A stretch of DNA of 64,000 nucleotides from Rhizobium jaguaris (GCF_003627755.1 NZ_CP032695.1:1-64000); one strand, 5' to 3'. Positions 9,040 through 18,840 are shown, counted from the first letter of the stretch. Made by a program: numbers and translations. Notes: generated by a model from the letters alone, not told the origin.

Positions 9040-9558
9040 ATGAAAAAATTACTCGCGACAGCATTTTCAGCAGCATCATTGATCGTCACCGGCGCGGCGA
9101 CGGCGCGCGCGGCCGATTTGCAGACAACCTATGAGGAACCGGACCAGCGCAACGGCGTGAAGATCGGCTATCTTACTTGCGACGTTGGCGGCGGTGTCGG
9201 ATACGTGCTCGGGTCGGCCAAGGAAGTCGATTGTGTTTTCCGTTCGTCCGTCGGCAGGGAGCGCGTAGACCACTATAGTGGTGCTATCAGAAAATTAGGC
9301 GTCGATCTCGGCTTCACGACCCGCAGCCGGCTCGTTTGGCTCGTCTTCGCCCCGACAGCCGGCTATCATCATGGTGCATTGAGCGGCCTTTATACGGGCA
9401 TTACCGCCGAAGCGACCGTTGGTGCCGGCGTGGGCGCCAACATTCTTCTCGGCGGCAGCTCCGGCTCTGTCCACCTCCAGTTGGTCAGCGTGACCGGTCA
9501 GCTTGGCCTAAATGTCGCCGCAACCGGCACATCGGTGACGTTGACTGCGATAAACTGA
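9040..9558 (+). CDS. exported DUF992 family protein
   Basis: Small exported protein of 172 residues. The signal peptide MKKLLATAFSAASLIVTGAA ends at a TARA-ADL type cleavage site. The mature part matches the DUF992 family: a GYLTCDVGGGVGYVLGSAKE opening, a Cys pair (C48 and C67 region), and glycine-rich strands such as GAGVGANILLGG. These proteins are common in rhizobia; their function is not known. GGAGAGAAAG precedes the ATG, an excellent ribosome binding site. An imperfect hairpin (9585-9616, GGGCGT...ACGCCC) follows the stop and may end transcription between this gene and the convergent AAA/cyclase gene. Confidence 0.85.
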   Translation: MKKLLATAFSAASLIVTGAATARAADLQTTYEEPDQRNGVKIGYLTCDVGGGVGYVLGSAKEVDCVFRSSVGRERVDHYSGAIRKLGVDLGFTTRSRLVWLVFAPTAGYHHGALSGLYTGITAEATVGAGVGANILLGGSSGSVHLQLVSVTGQLGLNVAATGTSVTLTAIN

Positions 9559-9714
9559 GCATATCTGCATATTCCATCGGCCATGGGCGTGCCTTGCCTC
9601 GAAGCAGGGTACGCCCAGGGGACGGGCCGCTGATGGTTCGAAACGTGGCCATGGCCGCTCCTCGGCCAGGCTTGTGCCCGTGGGGGTGACGATCAATGAA
9701 CCTCAAGCACGGGC

Positions 9715-12700
9715 TCATGCGTTCAATCCCTGAATCCGGTGGAGGCTGTCCAACGCCTTCATTTCCCAGGTTCGTGCTTTCTGCTGGCGGGCGAATTCGA
9801 TAGCTTTGGACAAACAGCTCTCTGCCTCGCCCTGCGCTGAATTTGCACGTGATAAAGCTTCGCCTTTCAAGCGCAACAGCTCGGCCGTGAAATAGTTCTC
9901 GCCGGTATTGGCGACCAGTTCCAGGGCCTGGTTTAGGGTTGCGAAGCAGCCGTCGAGATCTCCCGATCGCAGATAGCAATCGGCAAGCAAGCCGAGATAA
10001 CAGGATTTGTCGGTTTCCTGCTCTCCCAGGTTGTCGCATGTATGTCGCATCTTTGCGAGGCCGGACAGATTACTGTCCAGTCGCACCATGAGCCAGCCAT
10101 GGAAGAAATAGGCCATGTTCTGCCACATGCGAAAGCCGTTTTCTTCGGCAAGAACGGACAGTTCGTCGACCATGCGACGCAGTGGCTTAATATCCTCACG
10201 GAATGCGTGGAGAATACAGCCGTTGCCAAGGTAGGCTGCAAGCCTATAGGCGGAATGTCGACGCGCGTCAGCTTCCGCGGCACGATACAATTCGATGGCT
10301 TCGCGATCCAGCCCAATCAGTTGTAAAGTCCATGCAAGATACGACATCGCCATGCTTGGAAAGTCGCTGCCGATTTCGTCTGCATCCCCGATATGGCGAA
10401 GTGCCGCCTCGAGATATTCACGGGCTTCTGCGAAGTGGCCTTGTCCAAAGAGGCTCATACCCTTGAATTGCATCCCGAGAACGGCTGCCCTGAGGCTACC
10501 GCGAGTTCTGCCGATATCGATCAACTGTTCGCTCGCCCAGAGCGCGTCTGCAAAGCGGGCGGAGTTGAAGGCGGTTCCGAAGATGCCGTCGAGCGCGCGT
10601 ATCGGCGCTTCGGTATCCCCCAGTTTTTCACTGAGCTGCAGGACATTGCGGTAGGCTGCGCCACCTCCGGCGGTTACGTAGCCGAATGTCGCGTAGAGTA
10701 CGTCGCCGCGCTCCAGTTCGAGACGAAGCTCCTTGCGATCGCGCCCGGCCGAGGCCGGTAGTTTGGCCAGGCACTCCAGACCGTTCGCGAACATGTTTGC
10801 CGCTTCCACCTTGGCCCAGGTCTTGGCGACGTTAAGACCAGCGGCAAGCCAGCAATCGGCAGCGCGCTCGAATAGCCCCGCTTCGGCAAAATGCTGGGCC
10901 AGGACTTCCGGATGTTCCGCCGCAAGCTTTGGATGCACCTGCTCAATAGCTTCTGCGACCTTGCCATGAAGTTCGCGGCATCGTTCACGCAATAAGGTAT
11001 CGCGTGCAGATTCCTGTAAAAGTGAGTGAGCAAATGCGTAGTTCTGGCCGCCGGTTGATGGCTGCCGGATGACAATGTCCGATTCAACGAGCCGCCTAAG
11101 TGTTGGATCGAGGGCGGGTGGCGCGACACCGCATAGGTGAGCGACGAGCTTTGCGTCAAATTCGCGTCCCACCACGGCCGCGATCTGGGCCACTGCCTTT
11201 GCTGGGCCGATCTTGTCAAGACGCGAGAGAAGTGACGATTGAAGGGAGCTGGGCACGGCGAGCGTCGCTGTCCGCGGATCCGGCACTTCGCCACCGGCAG
11301 AGGGATCCGTTGCAAGCAACGCGCGGGTGAGTTCCTCCACGAAGAGTGGAACGCCCTCCGCCTTGGCCAACAGCGAAAGGCTCGTTTCGCTGGACAAGCT
11401 CTTGGCTTCGTCAATATGGCGAACGAGCATTTCAGCTTCGGCACGGCTCAGCCTTTCCAAGCCAATTTTGGATAATGTCTCCGGTTCTGCGCCATTGCTG
11501 AGCGACTTCTCGCGAGAGGTGATCAAAATCAGCATCGGAAAGGAGATGGCTTCTCCGACGAGCATTCCGACGACCTCGCGCGAGGAAGGGTCGATCCAAT
11601 GCTCGTCTTCGATCGTTAGCAGAACCGGGCTGATCCGAGAAACATGATGAAGCCAGTCGATCAGGATCCTGTGCGATACGTCGCGTTGGCGCATCGGGGT
11701 CAAATCGGTAGCCGGATAACGTGTCTGCTCCACGGATAGCAGATCGGCGAAAATTGGCAGCGAGCTCGAAATCGGAACCTCGCTGAGCGAAAGGATGGCC
11801 TCGAGCTTATCCAAGGATACGTCGGGCGCATCGTCGGCATCAATACCGGCGTAACGCTTGAGCAAGCTGAGGAATGGAAAGAGCGCGCTGTTCGAATAGG
11901 CGCTGGAACACTGAAGTGTCAGTACCGTGCATTGCGGGATCTGCCGCTGAACCTCGAAAACCAGCCGCGATTTGCCAATTCCCGGTTCACCGGAGATCAA
12001 GAGCGCGTGGCCGCGATTCTCGGAAATCACCTCGCGCCACAGCCCAAGGACGCGCGTCATTTCCTCCTGGCGATCCACCAGTTCCGTCAACCTTGTTCTC
12101 TTTGCAAAGCGATTTTCCAGGTCCTTGGCCTTCTCGGCGCGCCAGATTTGCAGCGGCGAGGAAAACCCCTTGAGAGATTGCAGTCCAAGATCCGTAAACT
12201 CGAATGCGCCTGCCGTGGTCTCATAGGTCTTCTGATCGGTCAGTATCGCCTGCGGTTCAGCCAGCGTCTGCAACCTCTGCGCCAGATTGGGGATCGAACC
12301 GAGAGCGACGGTCGAGACGCCCGCAGGCGCTCCGACGAAATCTCCGACCACCACCAGTCCGCTTGCTATACCGATCCGCACGCGCAGAGGCGGTCCACGT
12401 GGCACCTCGATCTGTGGAACGATCCGCAAAATATCGAAGGCAAGCCGCAGCGCTCGCTCGCCATCGTCTTCCTCTGCGATCGGATATCCGAACAGGGCCT
12501 GGAACGCGTCGCCGATATAGTTCGCGGCGATGCCGTTATGGCTTTTTACGGCGCGCGTGCAGGCCGCCAGATAGGTTTGGGTAAGCTGGGTGAAATCCTC
12601 TGGGTCGAGCTGGGTCGCGTATTCGGTCGATCCGACGAGATCGCAGAACAATATGGTCAATTGCCGGCGTTCGACCGGCGGCGACAACAGTGCATGGCCT

Positions 12701-12885
12701 TGTTCACTGTTCAGTTGCTTGATGCCGGCCAGGATTTTTCGGCGCGGGCCGAGAGGAATCCGCATCTCCTGCAGATCCTCCTCGGAGAGGAGGCGGAGGC
12801 TGTCAAAATCTATTTGGTTCTTCGCGAATATACCAACGAGATGATCGAGCCTCAGTTCACTCAGCCATTTCCTTATATTGTCCAT
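9715..12885 (-). CDS. SAM / class III cyclase-like / AAA ATPase / TPR protein
   Basis: Large signalling protein of 1056 residues. Order: SAM domain (about 1-60), class III cyclase fold (74-210), a STAND-like AAA ATPase with Walker A GEPGIGKS (299-306) and Walker B-like LLTIEDEHW, then TPR repeats through the C-terminus. The cyclase domain keeps the metal Asp residues D82 (CDLVGS) and D126 (IGDAF) and N200/R204 (PNLAQR). The adenine-specifying Lys is Asn (N122) and the partner Asp position reads Ser (S191). Nucleotide specificity or even activity is therefore in doubt, and the domain may be regulatory. GGGGGAG lies just before the start. The gene is a single transcription unit, convergent with the DUF992 gene. 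Confidence 0.85.
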   Translation of the reverse strand: MDNIRKWLSELRLDHLVGIFAKNQIDFDSLRLLSEEDLQEMRIPLGPRRKILAGIKQLNSEQGHALLSPPVERRQLTILFCDLVGSTEYATQLDPEDFTQLTQTYLAACTRAVKSHNGIAANYIGDAFQALFGYPIAEEDDGERALRLAFDILRIVPQIEVPRGPPLRVRIGIASGLVVVGDFVGAPAGVSTVALGSIPNLAQRLQTLAEPQAILTDQKTYETTAGAFEFTDLGLQSLKGFSSPLQIWRAEKAKDLENRFAKRTRLTELVDRQEEMTRVLGLWREVISENRGHALLISGEPGIGKSRLVFEVQRQIPQCTVLTLQCSSAYSNSALFPFLSLLKRYAGIDADDAPDVSLDKLEAILSLSEVPISSSLPIFADLLSVEQTRYPATDLTPMRQRDVSHRILIDWLHHVSRISPVLLTIEDEHWIDPSSREVVGMLVGEAISFPMLILITSREKSLSNGAEPETLSKIGLERLSRAEAEMLVRHIDEAKSLSSETSLSLLAKAEGVPLFVEELTRALLATDPSAGGEVPDPRTATLAVPSSLQSSLLSRLDKIGPAKAVAQIAAVVGREFDAKLVAHLCGVAPPALDPTLRRLVESDIVIRQPSTGGQNYAFAHSLLQESARDTLLRERCRELHGKVAEAIEQVHPKLAAEHPEVLAQHFAEAGLFERAADCWLAAGLNVAKTWAKVEAANMFANGLECLAKLPASAGRDRKELRLELERGDVLYATFGYVTAGGGAAYRNVLQLSEKLGDTEAPIRALDGIFGTAFNSARFADALWASEQLIDIGRTRGSLRAAVLGMQFKGMSLFGQGHFAEAREYLEAALRHIGDADEIGSDFPSMAMSYLAWTLQLIGLDREAIELYRAAEADARRHSAYRLAAYLGNGCILHAFREDIKPLRRMVDELSVLAEENGFRMWQNMAYFFHGWLMVRLDSNLSGLAKMRHTCDNLGEQETDKSCYLGLLADCYLRSGDLDGCFATLNQALELVANTGENYFTAELLRLKGEALSRANSAQGEAESCLSKAIEFARQQKARTWEMKALDSLHRIQGLNA

Positions 12886-12999
12886 GGCTCCCCCAACGCG
12901 AAACGCTGCATGCCTTTGCCACTCTAACTTTGAGTACCCCGAGCCCCTTAGCTTAGCATTCTTGATCGTCGTTCATAAGCTATTTCGAATATAAAAACT

Positions 13000-15108
13000 T
13001 TACGGCTGGTCACACCGAATGTCGGCATAGAGCAGATTGCCCTCGTCCGCATATTTGATGCCGCTCTGATCGAAACAGAACCTTTTGGGAAGAATCCGGG
13101 CCAGATAGCGACGATCACATTGGGCCGGGAGATCCAACCTGAACTCCCGCGGCATTGTCGATGGGACCGGCTCGGTGAATTTTGCGTGCCCGAAATAGGC
13201 GATGTTGCGGATCAGCGTAGCCGAGCCCGATTTGCCGATCTCGCCATCGACGGCGCTGAAGTCTTTACCCTTGGTTTCGTCCATGGTTGGATAGTCCTCC
13301 TTCACCGGCGGCTGAAGGGAAGGGGGAATTGCCACCGACTTGAGCGCGACATCGAAGCGGACGTCATCCCTTTCAGGTACGCCACCCAGATCGTTCAGAT
13401 AGTTCCAGCTCAATCGAAACATGCGGCCACTGCCCTTTTCTCCTGGCGGGAGAGGAAATTGTGTGGCCGCAAATTCCGTGGGCTTGGCATTGTCGCCTTG
13501 CGATCCTGTACCAGGCGCCGGGCACTGCGTGTAGAGCGGCTGGTAACCGCATTCGGCTCCGCCTGCGTCCCAAAGGCAATTGCTGAGTCTGCGCCAGTCG
13601 TCGGGACTGATTTCCGGCATTGAGGTCGACAGGTCGTTGCCGTCGATCGGAACCATCCATGGATGGATTTTCCCCCGCCCGGATTGGCGCGCCCACTCAG
13701 TCCTGTGTCTATCGATCTGATATAGTTTCATCTGTTCCGCTTGCAGCTGCAGATGCTGCGCCCAACGCGGCCGCGAAATCCACGGATCCAAAGCAACAGC
13801 GTCAGCGGCGAAGCGCTGCCCGGTAGCCTGCGTCGTCAGCGTATGGCAGGTGGTGCAGTTGCCGCTGGGATCGATGACCGTTTTTGCGCGCCGGATTGCG
13901 GCGGCATGCGTGCTGGTATAGCCCGAGCCGATGATGCGGAAAGGCGAGTCTTTCCTGCGTCGCGTTTGAGGTAGATAGTCACCGAGGCCGAGTGTCGGGC
14001 TATTGCCGTCGCCCGTGATGGACGAGTATCCGACCCTGGACATGCCGATATGAGGATCGATGACATAGGCACTCTTGTTGTCGTGGCAGGCCGAGCATGC
14101 GATTTGAAAGGTCGGATCATATAGCGCCTCCGCCGCCCCGCGGCCCTGTCGATCGGAATAGGAATGACCGCCCGGCGGCACGAAAGTTTGCGTCCAGTCG
14201 AACTCCTTCCGCTTCTTCGTGCCATCGAAGAACACGATTTCCCCGCTCGTTGCGTTGAATCCGATGATGCCCAGGCGCGAGAATTTCGGGTTTGATCTCT
14301 GCCAATAGGCGTCGGGCTCGATTTCGAGGCTCGATGTGGATTTGCGACAGAAGGAGAGCCATTCGACATTGCCTTTGACGATACGGCTTATCCGCGAATT
14401 CATGCCGCAATAGGTGACGCTGCCAGCAAGCGAAGGCTTGTCGCATCGCCCTACAGTAACTGTCCATTTGACGATGGTACCGGCCGCGTCGCGATGCTGG
14501 AATTCCAGTGGGTTTCCAGGCTTCGCGGGATTAGGTTTAAGGTCGACGACATTGCCGTCGATCTCCAGCGCGATGTTTTTTGCGCCTTCATCCGTACAAT
14601 CGCCGTCGGGGATCGGGCCGAAAACAGCGCGGGCCTCGTCACCGAACCGGGTGATTATATCGTTGGTTTGAGATGCGGGTGCCCACAGGAAATTGCCGTT
14701 CCAGCGCTCAACAGTTTCTGCGAATTTGCGTTCCACGGCGTCCTGGTCGCCATCGCCGATCAGTTGAAGAGTAGCGTCCGTAGCGCTTGGTGCGGTCAGC
14801 GCCAATTGTCGGCAGAGCTGAAAAACCTGTAGATCTCGTAGGTAGAGCCGATGGCTCTCATCGTCAGGCAGCGCCTCCGCAACGGGTTCCCGCGGAGGCG
14901 TGGGGGCGATGCAACCCGTCGTTCGATCGCAACGCTCGTTCCCGCTACAGCGCGAAGTCTCGGCTCTGGGGATTGCAAGGGCCGCCATTTGTTCGGCAAG
15001 GCGGTAAATGGTGGCGGTCCCGGCCTCGTCTCCCGTCGGCCAGCTCGAGCCGAGCGGCAAGCTCACGACCAATGCAATCGAGATCGATCTCAAACCAATA
15101 TGCCGCAA
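13000..15108 (-). CDS. exported protein with two haem c motifs
   Basis: Protein of about 702 residues with an N-terminal hydrophobic segment (SISIALVVSLPLG) that should export it to the periplasm. It has two CXXCH haem c sites, CSACH (about 338-342) and CTTCH (about 418-422), separated by 80 residues and followed by Met-rich stretches. The rest is not a family I recognise; multiple extra Cys residues (CGYQ, CPAPG, RRYLAR...FCFDQ) suggest disulfides. The start is not ATG: the sequence offers TTG at 15114 or TTG at 15108. I prefer 15108 because GAGGAG lies 6 bases upstream of it. It is the last gene of a three-gene unit with the SnoaL-like and zincin genes (39-nt gap). An electron-transfer or oxidoreductase role is inference from the haem motifs. 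Confidence 0.7.
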   Translation of the reverse strand: MRHIGLRSISIALVVSLPLGSSWPTGDEAGTATIYRLAEQMAALAIPRAETSRCSGNERCDRTTGCIAPTPPREPVAEALPDDESHRLYLRDLQVFQLCRQLALTAPSATDATLQLIGDGDQDAVERKFAETVERWNGNFLWAPASQTNDIITRFGDEARAVFGPIPDGDCTDEGAKNIALEIDGNVVDLKPNPAKPGNPLEFQHRDAAGTIVKWTVTVGRCDKPSLAGSVTYCGMNSRISRIVKGNVEWLSFCRKSTSSLEIEPDAYWQRSNPKFSRLGIIGFNATSGEIVFFDGTKKRKEFDWTQTFVPPGGHSYSDRQGRGAAEALYDPTFQIACSACHDNKSAYVIDPHIGMSRVGYSSITGDGNSPTLGLGDYLPQTRRRKDSPFRIIGSGYTSTHAAAIRRAKTVIDPSGNCTTCHTLTTQATGQRFAADAVALDPWISRPRWAQHLQLQAEQMKLYQIDRHRTEWARQSGRGKIHPWMVPIDGNDLSTSMPEISPDDWRRLSNCLWDAGGAECGYQPLYTQCPAPGTGSQGDNAKPTEFAATQFPLPPGEKGSGRMFRLSWNYLNDLGGVPERDDVRFDVALKSVAIPPSLQPPVKEDYPTMDETKGKDFSAVDGEIGKSGSATLIRNIAYFGHAKFTEPVPSTMPREFRLDLPAQCDRRYLARILPKRFCFDQSGIKYADEGNLLYADIRCDQP

Positions 15109-15146
15109 AATCAACTCCTCGGCATGTAAGCAGACGAGCCGGCTGC

Positions 15147-15773
15147 CTAGCGCGCCCTGAAACTGATCTTGGGGCCGTCCGTGATGAGGATGATGCTCGC
15201 GAACTTCCAGCCACTGGCATCTCTTTTGAAAACGGTGTGAAGGGCTCCCGTATAGTCGAGCACCGGCGTTTCGATTCCGCCGAATTGGATAGTAACGACG
15301 ACGGTCGTTTTTCCCTGCACCGTGTCTGCGTCGACCGCATTCAAAAGTGTATTGCTCTCGATATGTCTCGTTATCGCGCTGTTGTGGCCCAATTCGTTCG
15401 AAAGATTTTCGAGATACTCTTCCAACTCCACCTTGTTTTGCTTCAGCTCCACTTGCTTTTCGATGGAGTTACAAAGTTCATAGGTGACATCATCACGCAG
15501 CATCTCGTCGACACCGATTAACGAGCCCTCGTCGAGCGCCCAATTGTACCGATGGAGGAGATCCATGATGAATTGCCTGTCGGCGGAAGGCGGATTGGTG
15601 ACCGATAGTAGATAGTTGGTGCCCTGATAGGTGCAGTCCGGCATCGTGGATGCCGGATCCGCGGGATCGGATTGAGCAATCGCCGGGCCGGCTGATGCCA
15701 TGACCACAGCCATGCCGAGCGCTAGTTTCGTGCGCAGAACGCGGTTTGCAAAGTCCCCTCTTACGGCTGCCAT
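15147..15773 (-). CDS. exported SnoaL-like (NTF2-fold) protein
   Basis: Exported protein of 208 residues. The signal peptide runs from MAAVRGDFANRVLRTKLAL through GMAVVMASAGPAIAQ. The mature part is an NTF2-like cone fold: FIMDLLHRYNWALDEGSLIGV opening helix, DDVTYEL strand, then VVVTIQFGG and a terminal WKFASIILITDGP strand. This fits the SnoaL-like group of small ligand-binding or isomerase-type proteins. I start at 15773 because GGGAGG lies 5 bases upstream and the signal peptide begins there; an in-frame codon at 15848 would bury it. It sits between the zincin and di-haem genes on the same strand, so all three are probably co-transcribed. The catalytic role is unknown. Confidence 0.72.
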   Translation of the reverse strand: MAAVRGDFANRVLRTKLALGMAVVMASAGPAIAQSDPADPASTMPDCTYQGTNYLLSVTNPPSADRQFIMDLLHRYNWALDEGSLIGVDEMLRDDVTYELCNSIEKQVELKQNKVELEEYLENLSNELGHNSAITRHIESNTLLNAVDADTVQGKTTVVVTIQFGGIETPVLDYTGALHTVFKRDASGWKFASIILITDGPKISFRAR

Positions 15774-15861
15774 CCCATCCTCCCGGCGGTGATGAATCTC
15801 GGCGGACCTCCACCAAGACAACCTCTTGCTAAAAGACATTTCCCCCAATCGTAGTATCTGG

Positions 15862-17271
15862 CTAATGGAAAAGTCGCCGCTGCAATATCAGGCCGCCATC
15901 TCTGCGGACGAGTTCGTGCGTCTTGCTTCGACGTCTGCCGTAGGAGTTGAAGCCTTTGAGACCGAATCCATTGTAATCAACCTGCCCAATGATAAATAAC
16001 TCGTCGACGAAAGCTTCGGCCGCAACCGGGAGGCTTGTGTGCTCCATCGGCTTGCCATCCGTGCGCGCGCTGCGAGCAATAAAACCTAGTGGGGAAGTGA
16101 TCATCTCGATGCTGAGGTCTTCGGCAAGACCGTAACGCGAGGCCGGAAGAACCGTCAGCGATTCAGCCGTTCGGCGATCATTCGCCATCCCCTCAAATTC
16201 GCTTTGAAGAACATTTAGAGATGACTGTATGGTCGCAGCCGTCTCCATCGATAAAATGGCATGGCCGACGAACGCGCCTAAGAATATTCCGGGATAGGCT
16301 GGATTTTTTTGAGCGCTCGCAAGCGCGATGGTCGTGGCAACCTCCGCAAAATAACCCGGAATTTGCCGAGCATTTGTGACGCCAGAGGCCATGATGTCTC
16401 TCATATCCTCACTGACAGCTTGCAACTCATTCGGTGTCGGCGCATTGGGATTGGCGGCACAAACAGTCAGCATATCCGCAAGCGCTTCGAACAGCGCGCC
16501 GGTGAATATCCGTGAAAAAGAATGCGGATTTGACGAGAGACTTGTCGTCAGGGCACTGGAAGGGAGGCTAGACGGGTCGCAATAGCTGAAAAAACTCGAC
16601 GTATTGCGAAGGCAGTTGGGATCGGCATCCTTGGGATAAAGAGCGTGCACAGCTGTTCCCAATTGCTGGCCTATCCGCGAAAGCCGGGAGTCACAATTGA
16701 GGTTGCCATTTGTCTCCACCAAAATGGCCTGGCGAAATGACGGCAACTGCAGCGCACATAATATGGCGCTCATGTCGCCGAAGGTTTCATGAAAAGACGC
16801 GACCTCTTGAAGATGAGCCGTCCACAGGCTTGGCTTGATCGCATCAAGGATGGCATGCCCCAATTCATGGCAGAGCACATCCGGGCTCGCGCAGGAATAG
16901 ACTGTCCCGGAAGCCGATGGCCCGTGATAGAAATTCAATGCATCCCTGTCGTAGTCGGCTTCCAAATCTTCCCATCGATCAAGATGCACCTCGAGAGTGT
17001 CGCCGCCTCGTTGCCACAATTGTGGTTGCGGGATTACCGGAGCCCAGAAATTCACGCCCCGTTTCAGGGCTTCTGCGGCGGTCCAGTATCGGAATGCTGC
17101 GGAGTTGATATCGTTGCTGACAGGCGGTACAGCCCCTGGAATCAAAAACTTGAGAGGCGGTAGCGTGATATCCGGTTTGGCTGCTGTTGTGAATACTCCG
17201 CTTACTGGATCATCCTCCCATATGGTGATGTCCGTGATAGCGGGTGGATTGTTCGCCGGTGCGCCACTCAT
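15862..17271 (-). CDS. gluzincin-type metallopeptidase
   Basis: Protein of 469 residues with a zinc peptidase core: HELGH at 135-139 and a third ligand Glu in HETFGD (E162, D166). The spacing (second His to Glu about 23 residues, and Glu-x3-Asp) resembles thermolysin-like (M4) gluzincins, although the rest is not obviously a standard M4 enzyme. A conspicuous feature is the absence of any signal peptide: the N-terminus MSGAPANNPPAITDITIWED is soluble. It may therefore act in the cytoplasm, leave by another route, or be released. It is first in a same-strand unit with an exported SnoaL-like and an exported di-haem protein (88-bp gap to the next start). GGGAGCAG precedes the ATG. It is divergent from pepT across about 330 bp with no recognised site. 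Confidence 0.68.
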   Translation of the reverse strand: MSGAPANNPPAITDITIWEDDPVSGVFTTAAKPDITLPPLKFLIPGAVPPVSNDINSAAFRYWTAAEALKRGVNFWAPVIPQPQLWQRGGDTLEVHLDRWEDLEADYDRDALNFYHGPSASGTVYSCASPDVLCHELGHAILDAIKPSLWTAHLQEVASFHETFGDMSAILCALQLPSFRQAILVETNGNLNCDSRLSRIGQQLGTAVHALYPKDADPNCLRNTSSFFSYCDPSSLPSSALTTSLSSNPHSFSRIFTGALFEALADMLTVCAANPNAPTPNELQAVSEDMRDIMASGVTNARQIPGYFAEVATTIALASAQKNPAYPGIFLGAFVGHAILSMETAATIQSSLNVLQSEFEGMANDRRTAESLTVLPASRYGLAEDLSIEMITSPLGFIARSARTDGKPMEHTSLPVAAEAFVDELFIIGQVDYNGFGLKGFNSYGRRRSKTHELVRRDGGLILQRRLFH

Positions 17272-17604
17272 GATCTGCTCCCGTTCGCTTCCGAATTACA
17301 GCAGTGGCATTCTCATCTCCGGATTGACGACTTCGGTAGGCTGTACATCGAGCAACGCGGGCCCGCTGCGGCTTGGCAGCGGCGCGTCGGCGTCGGATCC
17401 AGCATCCCTTAATTGTTATAGAGCTTAGTGCCAGTGCAGGTTATCTCAATCGGCCAAATGGAGTAATTTTCCTACCAATTTCGACGGAGTCGGCCGGTTG
17501 CCGCACTGACAAAACGCAGCGGACAAGCGAAAATAGATTCACGGCGATGCCGTCGAGGGCTATAGCTGTCCGTCATTGACGAACACACATTGGACCCTGA
17601 GCTC
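17272..17604. other. divergent intergenic region between zincin gene and pepT
   Basis: About 330 bp holding the promoters of the zincin operon (minus strand) and peptidase T (plus strand). I saw no convincing inverted repeat, RNA gene or conserved short gene in it. An in-frame TTG at 17590 would extend PepT by five residues, but it has no ribosome binding site. Confidence 0.5.
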
Positions 17605-18837
17605 ATGACCGATACTGTTGCCGATCGCTTTCTTCGCTATGTCGTTATCGATACTCAGTCGGATCCCAAGTCATCGACACAGCCCTCCACCGAAAAACAA
17701 AAGAACCTCGGTCGTATTCTGGTCGAAGAGTTGCTCGCGATCGGCCTGTCGGATGCGCACCTTGATGAGCATGGCTATGTCTACGCAACCATTCCCTCCA
17801 ATATCGACAGGCCGGTCCCGGTCATCTGCTTCTGTTCGCATATGGACACAGCGCCCGATTTCACTGGAACGAACGTCAAGCCGCAAATCGTGCGAAACTA
17901 CGGCGGTGGCGACATCCAACTCCCAGGCGATCCGCAGCAGATCATTCGCGTCAGCGACAACCCGGTGCTGCGCGATCAGATCGGCAACGACATCATCACC
18001 TCCGACGGCACGACGCTGCTCGGTGCCGACGACAAGGCCGGCCTTGCCGAGATCATGACGGCGGCGCAATTCCTCGTCGACAATCCGGAGATCGAGCATG
18101 GGACGATCAAGCTCCTGTTCACGACGGATGAAGAGATCGGGCGTGGGGTCGACAAGGTCGATCTGACGAAGCTCGGCGCGGAGTTCGCTTACACCATCGA
18201 CGGCGAAACGGCTGGTCATATCGAGGACGAGACCTTCTCCGCCGATGGCGTCGAGATCACCATTCAAGGTGTGGCGATCCATCCCGGCTTCGCCAAGGGG
18301 AAGATGGAGAATGCCATCAAGATCGCCGGTGCGATCATCAGCCGGCTGCCGAAGGACGTAGCACCCGAGACGACGGATGGCAGGGACGGTTTCGTTCATC
18401 CGACGGGCGTGACCGGCTCGATGGAAAAGGCAGCTCTCGGCTTTATCGTCCGCGATTTCAACGACGATGGTCTCGCCAGCAAGGAAGCCATGCTCGAGGC
18501 GGTCGTAAAGGAGGTGATGGCGGAATATCCCGGCTCCTCCTACAGCTTCAAGGTCAAGCAGCAGTACCGCAACATGAAGGCCATCCTCGACCGCCATCCG
18601 GAGATTGCCGACAACGCCATCGAGGCCGTCCGGCGCGCTGGCATGACTCCGGTGCGCGGCAGCATCCGGGGCGGCACCGATGGTTCGCGGCTGTCGTTCA
18701 TGGGCCTTCCCTGCGCCAACATCTTCGCCGGCGGCCACGCCTTTCATTCACCGCTCGAATGGGTCAGCCGGCAGGACATGGAGAAGGCCGTCAAGACGCT
18801 GGTCGAACTCGCGAAAATCTGGGCGGAGCGTGCTTGA
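17605..18837 (+). CDS. pepT: peptidase T (tripeptide aminopeptidase)
   Basis: Cytoplasmic zinc tripeptidase of 410 residues (family M20B), removing the N-terminal residue from tripeptides. The family start is recognisable (DRFLRYVVIDTQSDP...PSTEKQK). The metal motifs are present: FCSHMDTAPD, LLGADDKAGLAEIM and TTDEEIGRGVD, with the late GTDGSRLSFMGLP and GGHAFHSPLEW. The length is that of the enterobacterial enzyme. ATG 17605 is chosen over TTG 17590 because the known family begins near here; neither has a strong ribosome binding site. The gene is followed by a rhizobial-style repeat hairpin and a convergent flavin reductase gene. Confidence 0.93.
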   Translation: MTDTVADRFLRYVVIDTQSDPKSSTQPSTEKQKNLGRILVEELLAIGLSDAHLDEHGYVYATIPSNIDRPVPVICFCSHMDTAPDFTGTNVKPQIVRNYGGGDIQLPGDPQQIIRVSDNPVLRDQIGNDIITSDGTTLLGADDKAGLAEIMTAAQFLVDNPEIEHGTIKLLFTTDEEIGRGVDKVDLTKLGAEFAYTIDGETAGHIEDETFSADGVEITIQGVAIHPGFAKGKMENAIKIAGAIISRLPKDVAPETTDGRDGFVHPTGVTGSMEKAALGFIVRDFNDDGLASKEAMLEAVVKEVMAEYPGSSYSFKVKQQYRNMKAILDRHPEIADNAIEAVRRAGMTPVRGSIRGGTDGSRLSFMGLPCANIFAGGHAFHSPLEWVSRQDMEKAVKTLVELAKIWAERA

Positions 18838-18840
18838 AAG

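Noticed and set aside
11932..12927. 331-codon plus-strand frame
   Set aside because: Antisense to the SAM/cyclase protein; no recognisable domain.
17671..18747. 358-codon minus-strand frame
   Set aside because: Antisense to peptidase T; the sense strand carries the full enzyme.
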